From NCBI GenBank assembly GCA_903813345.2, contig CAIIXF020000010.1, positions 19,853,181 through 19,917,180 on the forward strand: 64,000 bases of DNA, in the 5' to 3' direction. Position numbers and translations under genes: made by a program. Numbering within the stretch: position 1 is the stretch's first letter; each line of letters starts with the position of its first letter. Of this stretch, positions 1-11,200 are shown one piece after another. Origin of the DNA: Owenia fusiformis (Eukaryota > Annelida > Polychaeta > Sabellida > Oweniidae). The notes beneath the pieces are model-generated. The model had not been told where the DNA came from. It ran no database searches and saw only the letters and a program-made list of their open reading frames with translations.

Positions 1-788
1 TCACAATAGAAGACCAATAGACCAATCAGAAGTCAGTTATATGAAAACTTGTTTATGATAACCATATTTCCCAAAAGATTAATGTGTATTTATTGTTATT
101 TTTATAAAAAGTCATATATTTGGGAAATTAAAATCTGGAGAAACTGTGGTAATTTTGCAGAAGATAAAGTGTACGGAAGAGAAGATTTTATTACTCTTCA
201 CAGAAATATAAATTTAATTTTAGAATCACCAAGAAAATATTGTAATGTACGAGTATCAGTATACATGTTAAATACTATTATGTGTTGTTAGTTTTTTATT
301 AGCCCTGCAAGGCAGGTATAAAAGTAAAACAAGAGCAATCATATACATTCTTCACTGTCTCTAGTAAATGAAGTGAAATGCATCATGGGAATGAACCTCG
401 TCTGTTACTTGATATAACTACATATATGGACAACCTCTGTGGTTTTCACAGTCAAAAATGTACAGTATTTTTGGAATACGGGTTTGTTTTAAAATTAGTA
501 CTTGTACATACAATAATGATATAATTGTAATTTACAGTACATACAATTTGGTGGCAGATTTTCCTTTTAGTAGGTTGTGGAAATTTCAAAATTTATTTCT
601 CATTATTTGAAATATGTTATTCAAACTGAGAAAATTGATGCAATACAATAAATGTATATTTACAAATGCTTAGTCAATGGTATCAGGGCTTAAAAAAGTT
701 TAAAAGTTGGTAGATTAAGAAGTTTGGAGTCTGTTCTGTGATTAAATAGTTTCATGAATGACGCACATTACTGTTGTGCAGAATTGCC

Positions 789-867
789 AACCCACAAATT
801 AGAAAATGATTTTATATGTTATATATTCAGTCATCAAAATGTGTATATCTTTTCTAATTTGTGGGTT
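789..867. repeat. 18-bp perfect inverted repeat
   Basis: AACCCACAAATTAGAAAA at 789-806 is the exact reverse complement of 850-867, with a 43-nt spacer. It would form a stem-loop. It may be the remnant of a small foldback transposon; no target duplication was identified. Confidence 0.75.
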
Positions 868-2154
868 GCATAATTTTAGTCTATTGTAAAACAAAGTTTA
901 CATATTAACCCAGATCATTTAGGTGAAAAGTAGTCTCTTACTGTAATGTTTATTTATATTTTTGTACAAAAGAGTTTCACGTTTTATTTGTTGATTAAAT
1001 GTCATCAGTAAAAAATTAAGATATAAAAAAACATGTATACCCAAAAATGTAAGTTTAAGCAAAAAAAAAGTTTAAGCAGTAAAAATATATCACAGAAAGT
1101 TACATTAGTTACGGACGAGCATCAATTCAGATTTTTGTTTTTAATCACTTCATTAAACAATGTTAAACTGTTAAAAATTGACAAATAAAGAAGAAAATGA
1201 GGACAAGAAAACATGAAGTATATTGGAACACCCAAGATATATGTATTTATGTATTGAAATTTTGATTCAGAAATAAAGATATAAAATATAGTTTTCTTTT
1301 TTTGATAATTGCAAGCAGTTGTATCAGTAGACCTACATGTAAAATCAATATTTTGGGACATTACATTTACCTTTTAAGCTTACGGAAAATAATGACTGAT
1401 AGGGAAAACAATTCCTGAGAAGATGCTATCCTCTGATCCCAGCTTTGTAAAGAGACTGTATTTTGAGATAACTTGGATTAGCTACAAAATGAGCCATTTA
1501 TTAGGTACAAAAGAAGCAACAAAACAAAAGTATATATAAATACAGAATATAAAGTTCTATATTCTTATAAATAATTTAAATACACAATAATACAATTGAA
1601 CATTTATTTACTGTGACCTAAAATAAGCATATAACATGTACAATACTACATAAGTTGCTAAAACTGCATATTCAATTTTGCTGTACATCTGACAGCTTCG
1701 ACCCTTACTATTTTTATTTGAGGAACAGGCTAATACAAAAACACTCAGTGGCTCAAATGGCACAAGACTATGTTACTATCCTTGAAGACATAATGGTTCG
1801 ATTAAGTAAAAATGGCACCATTCAATGGTCTCATGATGATTCCTACTACAATGTTCAGTTTTAAAATATTTTGACTGGATTTTCATTTGACCTTAAATTA
1901 TTGGATAGATGGACTGAGGGACAGCCATACACAAAGCAATTATTTGTAGAAGCCTGTTAAAAATATATAAATTGAAACACTTAGTGTCCATCTGTATCTG
2001 TAGCCAATCAGATGATCATATGACACTTTCACAACACTAAAACTAGACTTATATGGTAAACAGTTTAAAAAGCGTGGATTATTGTAAACCTTTACAAAAC
2101 CTATATGCACTTCAAATGACACCGTTTTAGACCTACATTGTATAGTACTAGTAG

Positions 2155-2440
2155 TGTAGATACACTTAATTTGGCTCCTGTTTTAATTTGACGGATTGGC
2201 GGATTCAGAAAATCCGCCAAATTTCAGTTTGGGATTTTCGTCCAGCGCACTTCAGAAATTAAAATTCCTGGCCCTCTTTTTCTGTCAACATGTCATTAAT
2301 TCTAAAATATCTGTTCTTATGACATTAAACATAGACAAAAAAGAAATTCAGTCCTGAATCTGCCAAACTAAATAGCCACCAATATTTGAAGTTGAGCAAA
2401 TCCGTCAAATTATTGTCACATCAAAATAAGTGTATCTACA
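2155..2440. mobile_element. MITE, family with TGTAGATACACTTA ends
   Basis: About 286 bp bounded by TGTAGATACACTTAATTTG on the left and its near-reverse-complement (AAATAAGTGTATCTACA) on the right. The interior is rich in 'aatttggcggatt'-type words that read the same way inward from both ends. A second copy of the same family lies at 15681-15965. No transposase is present, so it is non-autonomous. Confidence 0.7.
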
Positions 2441-2520
2441 GTATGTAGGTCAAATCTAAATTATGGACCAGTTAAGGTAAAATTCACTGGACATTGTCCT
2501 TTAATAAACAAGCACTTATG

Positions 2521-2580
2521 TCACAATCTGATTGCACTTGTCACAATCTGATTGCACTTGTCACAATCTGATTGCACTTA
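2521..2580. repeat. 20-bp tandem repeat, three copies
   Basis: The unit TCACAATCTGATTGCACTTG occurs three times head to tail, identical except for the final base of the third copy. The perfect identity implies a recent expansion. Confidence 0.9.
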
Positions 2581-3238
2581 CATTACACAGTAGCTTCACA
2601 TAGAACAATCATCTGAACTGAAATTACAAAACATCACTTATTCACATACGATAATATACGACAATATATCAAAAGCCCTCCTTCCTGAGTTTGGTCATCC
2701 AACATGACTCCAACCCACATTTAGCATTAAGGTTGTCCATGTCAGGTAATTTGTGGACCATTTTGCCCAATTGCTCATAACTCCATGAATAAAAAATCCT
2801 GTATTATTTGAAATTTAAAAGTATGATGCATATACTAACCAAAAACATAATGTGTGAGGGCGGAGCAGGAGCACATTATTAGGATGGGTTAGTACATGCA
2901 TGAATGCTTTTTAATCCCATAATCCTTTATAAAAATGACATTGTCCAGTTGTTTATGAAACCATAATGCACGATGATGACATATATGGCACTGCTCAGTT
3001 CATTATGAAATCATAATGCATCAGAGAATAAAGTTTCTGTTCAGTTGACCACAAACCTAGAATTAATGCACTAGAATACTCCAAACTGATTGGCTGAGAC
3101 ACACTTGGCACATTTGAATCTCCAAACCTGACTATAGAATGGTTATCCTGATTTGAAGAACAAATATAGCACCAGGACAGCAATTTTTCAGATGGTTCTA
3201 GTTCTAGGCATTTTCTGTGAAAATGACCCATTGTAAAT

Positions 3239-3571
3239 CTATTGCGTGTAAAGTATACCATAAATGTATACCACAAGCATAACCAACACTGCGATTAAAA
3301 CAACTACTATCTCCTTCACATATAAAGCAGAGAAAATCCTCGCACGTAAGTTAAAACGCCTTTTCTTTGAAATCCCTTTATGGCTAAACACTTTTCGAAT
3401 TTTAGATTGACAAATATTTGACGCTCGCTTAGCTGAGTGGCTCACATGGAGCAGTTGTAAGAATGCATGAGAGACATCGGCAACAGTGGATAAGTCTACC
3501 TCCACTCCTAGAGAGCTAAGTTTCTTGGCAAATGTCACAGAATCGTCAAGTAGTGGATCTAATTCACATGC
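3239..3571 (-). CDS. LIPE: Alternative terminal exon 9b of LIPE with C-terminal membrane segment
   Basis: The reading frame opens just after a good acceptor (pyrimidine-rich tract ending CTAG, 3572-3573) and encodes 110 residues to a stop. It is homologous to exon 9a (5044-5238) over its first ~64 residues, at roughly half identity by eye. It keeps the DP of the catalytic aspartate (fifth residue) and a histidine at residue 35 in the context DVSHAF, where 9a has DLPHGF. Both exons enter in phase 0, so exon 8 can splice to either. After the shared domain, 9b adds a basic linker (KKRR, then LRAR), a hydrophobic stretch of about 21 residues (exon residues 88-108, all I/V/L/A/M/Y/G) and ends two residues later. 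This is the layout of a tail-anchored protein. Splicing to exon 8 is inferred; an alternative is the last exon of a lost gene duplicate. Confidence 0.8.
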   Translation of the reverse strand, partial: ACELDPLLDDSVTFAKKLSSLGVEVDLSTVADVSHAFLQLLHVSHSAKRASNICQSKIRKVFSHKGISKKRRFNLRARIFSALYVKEIVVVLIAVLVMLVVYIYGILYTQ

Positions 3572-3655
3572 CTAGAAATAAAACAAGACGAGTACATGTA
3601 CTTCAACAATAATACTCATTGAGATGATATTAGATCTTAAAAGAATGACCAAGTG

Positions 3656-3950
3656 CACCTATAATACAGGTGCACCATTAAAACAAGTGCAGACATATTA
3701 CAAGTGCACTTATATTACAGGTGCATCAATTTAATAGGTGCATCCATATTACAGGTGCACCAATTTTATAGGTGCATCTATATTATAGCTGCACCAATTT
3801 TATAGGTACACCAATATTACAATTAGCTACAAGTGCATCAATATTACAAGCACACTTATACCACGTGTGCACCCATATTACAAGTGTACTCATATTACAG
3901 GTGCATCTATAATACAGGAGCACCCTACTTAAATTACAGGTGCATCTGAA
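3656..3950. repeat. Degenerate ~18-bp minisatellite
   Basis: Imperfect tandem copies of a unit close to ATTACAGGTGCACCAAT fill this stretch. On the minus strand it gives a cysteine- and threonine-rich open frame (3783-3965) that is a by-product of the repeat, not a gene. It sits in the intron just upstream (minus-strand sense) of the exon 9b acceptor. Confidence 0.8.
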
Positions 3951-4665
3951 TAACAGAGTGTCCAAAAAGTTATAAGTTGTAAAGAAACTATGGCCTGTTT
4001 GTTGGAAAAACCTAGTAGAACTATTTTACAAAATACTCACAAAGCAAAATAATCAACTGAAGCTATTCTAAGTGCAAAGAATGCACTTATCAAAATGAGT
4101 ACAAGTATTTTAACATATATCCATTACACATATGATATGTAAGTCATATATTGCACATTTTTGACATATAGAACATACATTTTAAGTACACACTTTTTAC
4201 ATACAAATACAAAATATTTGAATAAGGTGAGTGTAATTTCAAAGAAAATATGTAAAATATATCATGTACTGCAATAAATAATACATAAACACTATACATA
4301 AATACCACTTACACATGTACAGTCTGCAATTAATTGAAACAGAAATAAAACTTTAATTAAAATGTGAATGCTATAATACAAATATCAGGTAGTAAAACAA
4401 GTGAATATAATTATAGAATACAGCTACTAGTCTTAATAATAAAGGTAGGCAAATCCAAATAAAATATATGGCTTATTTATGTGTGCCTTTTGCATATAGG
4501 TCATGGCTATTTTAATCTGAGAGCAGCATAATGAGATGATCCTAAGATTGCTTTGTCTATTCCCACCTTAATCTATCATAGTGTTGCATTTCAGGGAGGA
4601 GAGAATATGAGGTCATCATACACTTGCTTTATGTATTTCCACCTTAATCGATCAGTGTTGCACAA

Positions 4666-4817
4666 GGGGAGGCATCAAAAGTTCAATGTCTGATAGGAAA
4701 CTAAATTAATCTAGTTTTGAGTTTGACCCCCTTCCCCCTGAAACTAAATGCCGTGAAAGTTGATTGCGGACCTTTCATTTAGTTTCCTATCAGACATTGA
4801 ACTTTTGATGCCTCCCC
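4666..4817. repeat. 41-bp perfect inverted repeat (foldback element)
   Basis: Arms 4666-4706 and 4777-4817 are exact reverse complements, separated by a 70-bp spacer. Perfect arms imply a young foldback transposon or strong correction between arms. It lies between LIPE exons 9a and 9b, where it could form a hairpin in the pre-mRNA. Upstream (about 4555-4665) there is an imperfect direct duplication of 'ccaccttaatc...gtgttgca'. Confidence 0.85.
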
Positions 4818-5043
4818 TAAAAGTCTTCTTAATAGAATTCTCAGTCAATTTCTTGTCATTTAGGATATATGCTCCATATGCTTTACACAGTATCTACTCG
4901 ATTGTACAACCACCAAATCTTGGACCTGCTATGAGCCTATCTTTCATTGGTTGAGATACACACAATATTGCATCTCGTTGGTCATAAACTGACCAATCAG
5001 GATTTGCGATACAAACACTAACAGCCAATCACACTGACTCTTA

Positions 5044-5238
5044 CTATTGCACAAAGATGCTTCTAATTCTTGTGATACATATATCTCCTGCAAGCTTTGC
5101 CTCTTTGCTGACTAGAGTAAAGTTTAGGAAGCCATGGGGGAGGTCTCTCACCACATCCAGACACACCTTTGTACCCAGGGATTCCAGCTTTTTAGCAAAA
5201 GCTACATTATCATCAAGGATGGGGTCAAGTGTACAAGC
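5044..5238 (-). CDS. LIPE: LIPE exon 9a, proximal terminal exon
   Basis: Encodes the last 64 residues of the shorter isoform. It opens after a TTACAG acceptor with [10 protein letters not shown], matching the catalytic-aspartate region of vertebrate HSL, and continues to DLPHGF with the catalytic histidine. It ends in IFVQ and a TAG at 5044-5046. There is no hydrophobic tail. A minus-strand ATTAAA at 4511-4516 could terminate this isoform, but that is weak evidence. Confidence 0.93.
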   Translation of the reverse strand, partial: ACTLDPILDDNVAFAKKLESLGTKVCLDVVRDLPHGFLNFTLVSKEAKLAGDICITRIRSIFVQ

Positions 5239-8200
5239 CTGTAAGCACAGGAATAACCTTATCATATAGGGGTATATCATGACGATGATATACAGCAGTG
5301 ATCTCCCAAGGATTGGATCTAATTTGGGGAAAAGTACTGAAATAATGTCTTGCTCCATTCCAAAAATGAGCTTCCATGCTCCCAGGACCCCATAGGCAGA
5401 GGCAGCAGCCCCCACACTCCATTTAAAATGCAAATCATAAATACTACATTGAAGGACAAGCCACTGGGTCCCCAATGTATGTTCAGTACTTGACTAATTA
5501 ATGGCAATAAAATATATTGAAAAAATTTCCGATACTGAAGCCTAGCACCTAGAAATTGGACAGTTTCAGCAACCATTCCATCCCTACCTTGTTGAAAATT
5601 TGTTAGGACCATGGGGAAACATTATTATTTTGAACAAAACAGGTAAAATTAGGATTTAGCGACCTCCTGAGAAAAAAATCCCGGGGATATCACTGTGTAG
5701 GGTTATATTATGATAGTACGGGACTAAAGCTGGATTTCATCATAATGCTCCTCGCCATGAAATGCCATCACCAAAAACAACAATACTGAAATATAATCAT
5801 GCTTGAAAATCAATATTCATAAAAATTATAGTGTTTAATAGAAGTGATAATGTGCTTGAAAATTAATTAAATTCTTGTAATTTTTAACGGAATAAGAGCT
5901 AATAAAGAAAAAAGTGTCTTATAACTAAAAGAAAATGTTAAACAGATTCTTACCACAAGAAAAACTGGTGGGAATTGCTTCAAAAGTTCATCACTGGCCA
6001 ACAATGGAGACATAAATGGGTTGTTTGGGATCGGCAGATGTCGTAACTGCTGCAGAGGACTCGTTGAAGGTTGTCTAGCTTGGTCTTGTTCCAATTCAAA
6101 CTCCATTCGAAAATAATCATCTGAATTTGGACTAGAGGGACTGGAGAGGTTACTCGGAAAATTAAAGTTATGGTACGAAGTTGATCTTTGGTGCCTCGTT
6201 AGGCCATTTTTACCATGTGTATTCAATGGTAGACTTTGAATTTTTATACTTTTGGTCGGTTTTGTTATACTGCCACTATCCACCTCAGGAAATGGTGAAG
6301 ATTTATTGATGTCCTTTCTTATCACTTGGTCAATCTTGGATTCTGAACTGTCTTCATCTATGGCATTTTGGGGCATGTCTGATGTATATGTATCAAGATC
6401 TTGAAGCCCTTCCTCCAGTTCTCCAAGACTCGCCATGGCAGAGCTTACTCGGTGCATTCTGCTTGGAGAAGCAGGTGATCTCCTGGCTCCTTTAGCAACA
6501 GAATTTGATTTATCATTTGAAGGTTTGTCAATTGATTTATTAACATTGTCATGTGTGACTTTCAGTTTGTTTGTGTCAACTATGGATTTGGATTTCATAC
6601 TTGGGTCAGATTGATCTTGTTCTTTGACTGGAGATTTTGATTGAGCTCTGCTTGGAGAAGGTTTATGTACAGCTGCGGGTGGAGAGTTCCTCCTTGCAGT
6701 TGCTTCAAATAGCACATCCTCTTGATCATCACTGATGGTATCGTCATCTGAAGCACTGTCTATTGAGAAGTCTGCATTAGTTGTTGCATTGCTATTTGCA
6801 TCGTTGTTGTTGCTATGCTGTTCTGTTGTCATGGTTGCATCTTTAGTGTCAGTTGGATCGGCAAACCCTGAGTAAGCTAAAATGACACATGAAATATTCT
6901 TGAATAACATTATTATATATATAAGTATATTCCTCATTAAATCAGTCAGAAAAAGTCACTTGAATTTTTAATTTTTTTTTGGTGCTCATTTTGCTAGAAT
7001 AATAAATACAGTGAATATAATATCTTGAATATCATGAATATATTTTTTAAAGTATACACAAGTACTTATATTATAAAGCTTCTTTTTTTTTTGTCTGACT
7101 TGCTGAAAAAAGATGGACTCAACCTTAAATAAAGCCACACCCACCTGCTAGGCATCTAAGTAGGATACCAACAGGTAGTAGGGGGTCCATAATGCTGAGG
7201 GCTCTAGAGGGACTGGGGATGTAGCGAACTAAGACAGGAGAGTAGGCTGCCATCAGACCATCTGGGAGTCTTAATCCACGCTTTATCAAAGCCAGAGTGG
7301 TAGAGATCATTAAGTTTCCACCAGCACTGTCACCAGCGAAACAGATCCTTTCTCCCGTAGTACCTGTGAAAGAAATCCAAACAAACATATTATTGATTGA
7401 TATGAATTTCTACTTGTTAAATAGGAATGAAAAAAATTAATTGAGCTGTTATTTGCAGTGTGTTTTCTTTCCAAGGCCCGGCCAAAAATTATTTCAAAAT
7501 CATGCAGTTTTTCACCATTCTGAGCACTTTTTAATTGATTTTGGCCATTTTTGGACCAAAGTTGTCACAAGTGAACCCCCCCTGGAATTTTTAAAAAAGT
7601 GAACCCCCCTGGCAAATCCTGGCTACGGGCCTGTTTCAACTTACCTAACTGATGAAAGTTATTGAGAATCCAACAATATGCGAAAAATATTTCCTCCAAC
7701 GCCCGAGGGAAGGGACTTTCTGGCGCCAATGAGTAGTCTATAGACACTATCGGTATGCCCAGGTCCTTGGCCCAGTGCCTTAAATAGACCTAAAATAATC
7801 CAGGCCTACGTAAATTTCATGAAGATATTCATTTCAATCCACCATATAATATTTCATATTCCTCTAATTTTAATTAAAAATAGCTCATTCACAATTGTAG
7901 AAATACGCTAAAAAATATAGAAAAGTAATAACACTCAAACGAGTTCAGTAATCTCTATATAACTCATATTGTTCTTAAAAATGGGCTGCAGTTGACATAA
8001 GGAACATGGATTTGAACCTCTCAAGGCAACTTAACTACTTGGGCCACTTTTTGTCATTGAATAAATTCATATTCTTGCGCTCTTAACCCTTATCAGTCTG
8101 GACCATTTCACTGGGTTCAATTTTAGCATATTTGATGGTAGGCTAATAAGAGTTAAACCTCAGAAACTATACCTGGTGACTCTTGGATGATTGTGCCACA

Positions 8201-11200
8201 AAGCCTCCACCGTGACAATGTACAAGTAAACAAGGAGACTTAGGGTGAACCTTGCTCTCCCTAGTGGTGGTTTTATCTATAGGAAACTGAAATATAAATA
8301 CTGTTCATTATAGAGAAAGATTAACTCATGTTAGGAAGCACTAAACATCAGCTAAGCCATCGGCAACAATATTCGACTGATTTTGTGTAATGATTAAGCA
8401 TTTATGTAGTTTTTCAAATAAAATCTCTTAACATCAGAAAAGAGTGCATTCATAGAATTGTCCATATAAAAGCAGATTCAGTTGATAAACCATGACATCA
8501 CACCTACCTGGCCTTTCCTCAGTTCATAAGATATAAGTCTGACATGTACGGGACCTGGACCATTGTGTGCACTAGGTGGCAGCACTGTCAACTTCTCACG
8601 ACCTTTACGACGTGACACATCTAAAGGCTCAGCTGGGATTTTAATCATATGATCTACCTCAACAGCTGGGCAGGCTAACATTGGCAATTGCTGCAATAAG
8701 AAATAAAAAACATGGAATTCATATCATATGATTTTTTATCAGATTATCAATAAAAAGACTACTGTTGAATACATAAAAATGACAATTTGAGAGTACTATA
8801 AATTCTTAGATTTATATTGGATCAATTTTATGGATTACTCTTTTGGATGTAAGATGTTAGGATAAATCATGGATGTGCAAAAGTTCCTCAATAAATGAAG
8901 ACCCAGGGCAATTTCTAGGACTGTTCCATGTCTAAGAGAATTATGGGATTTAACTTACATGTAAAACATCAGTATCTGTGATTCCCCAGAATGCCTTGCA
9001 GAACTGTATTGTGGAGTTCCTTGTAATAGAAACAATCTGAAATAATTTCATTTATTTAAGTTTCATTACGTTTAATAAAGGTTTTATTAAAGACCCCATG
9101 CAAAGTTTGAAAATAAATTGCTATCAACTTTACTTTACTTTACTTTTATCAACTTGCCATTCACAAATAAATACTGAACCAAAATTGAAATATGTTTCAA
9201 CTAATGTATGGGTGGCGACATGAATGGATGTGAAGTTATGATTGATGATATGACTGATGACCAAATACTGATTACATAATGTTATTAATACTAAGGCTCA
9301 TGACAATCAAATAAGAGGGATGCTTTTTCTAAAGTTTGCCCAAAATACATAATTTTAATGGTAAAAGGAATCCCATGTTATGAGACTTGGTGCCTACAAA
9401 ATTAAAGAAAGTCTGACCTGTTTAGCCCGCAGTTCTGGGTCTAATAGATATTTTCCACTGTTGATAAATGAGTTGGCAAACTGTAAAAATGACGAGGACT
9501 CCTGGTAGCTTTCACTGAATGATGCCATGGCAACACCAATCACCTGCAGAGGCCTCTGCATAGACTGGCAAAACTGGAAAAGCAATCAGTTTTTTTGTTG
9601 ATGTAATTTTAAATGTACATGTGTAGGTTCTGCTTACATACATAAAATATAACATATGCGTAAAGTATAAAATATAATGATCAGAAATTAAGACCAAAAA
9701 CTACAGGCCCGTAGCCAGAATTTTCTAAGGGGGGGGGGGGTTCGTTTTTATAAAAAAAATTCTAGGGGGGGTTCACTTTGGCAAATATGGGCAAAAATCA
9801 CTCAAAAATTAGTCAGAATGGTGAAAAACTGCATGATTTTGAAAGAAATTTTGGCCAGGGGGGGGGTCGCCCAAACCCCCGGAACCCCCCCCCCCCCTGG
9901 CTACGGGCCTGAACTATACATGTATTCTGTCAAGTTACAACAGGTCTTTCTACTGACTCTGCTTATTAGAGCGTTTCTTTATTAAATATCGAAATGAGTT
10001 TGAATTCTCAGTACATTAGGATTGAGAGTGGGAATATCAAAAATTAAGAAAAAATCTTACTGAGTTGAATATTGCAACATAATGTAGTTTGTTATGACTT
10101 CAAGCTGCTATCAGTGCAATCAATATATTATTAATTTCGTAAATAAGTAAACATGCAGCTCAAACAATTATAGATAATGAATCCTATTTGTTTTACACAG
10201 AACACAGATATTTTATATATTGCATAGTGTAAACAAGATTACATAATGTAAACAAAGATTCAAATGGAATCCACCCTCACCCCCCCAATAAGGTGGGGGG
10301 GGGGGTGAGGGTGGATATTGACTCAGATTCTTTGATTTGTTAATCTGTGCCAAAATCTCTCAAGTTGGGCCTTTCCAAATGTGAGTGTCTTTATATTCTG
10401 AATGAATATCTAACTCATTTTTTTACAAAAGTCAAAAATCCTGATTTTATACCACACTCACACACTACATATTAGAAATGCTAATTTGCCAATAAAGAAT
10501 ATAAAATAACTATAAATTATTCAACAACTTGGACTTTCATATTTGTTATAATCTTGTGTCATGATAAAAATATTATCTCATCATTCAAGATTTCCACCTC
10601 TGTCCTAAACACTCAAAAAGATAAATAAAACATGCATATTTCTACAGTATCTAAATCGTAATAACTTATTGGTGAAGCCCATTTCAGGACACACAGACCC
10701 AACCCTTTCACACCCATTAGAGTTCTCATTGAATTAACATGTAGTTTAAACAGTTCAAGTAGGAAATGTAAGCTTGTGTCATACATTTTAAAATACCTCT
10801 CCATGGGAGTTATTACAAGTAAATCAATTCAATTTTATAATGCAATTTAACATTAAACATGCATGTGTTACTGTTAAATTCATGAACTAAATTAAAAGGG
10901 TATGACATATTGTGTACTTAAATGTCCTTTCAATGAGCTAAACAAAGTTCATCTTCAAAATTTACCTTTAGACTGTATCTAAAGGTTGGTATTAAAGGTT
11001 GATAGTCAGGGTTCTTCAAAGAATGTTTCAAATAGATAAATATATATTAGATTAAAAGGTAAACATAGCTCCACAGGATTTTTTGTCAAATGGGTGCAAA
11101 ATTTTCATTTTCACAATAAAGATCTAAATTGGTTAAAAAATGCCTATTTTCTTGTTTTCAATCAAGTAGGTGCAAATGCATTTTCAAGTGGGTGCAAGCC

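Larger units (their letters stand above)
1..3238. other. 3' flank of LIPE, no gene recognised
   Basis: Very AT-rich sequence downstream (minus strand) of the last LIPE coding exon. The short open frames here match nothing I recognise and lack coding character. It probably includes the 3' UTR of the long LIPE isoform. Candidate minus-strand poly(A) signals are an ATTAAA near 2910 and an AATAAA near 1603, but I cannot choose between them. The stretch also holds a perfect inverted repeat (789-867), a MITE (2155-2440) and a 20-bp triplet repeat (2521-2580), annotated separately. Confidence 0.5.

Noticed and set aside
49-291. 80-residue ORF at the left edge
   Set aside because: No motif, AT-rich composition, and no splice or promoter context.
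5319-5612. Minus-strand ORF upstream of exon 9a
   Set aside because: It lies in the intron, shows no HSL homology and breaks the phase relation with exon 8.
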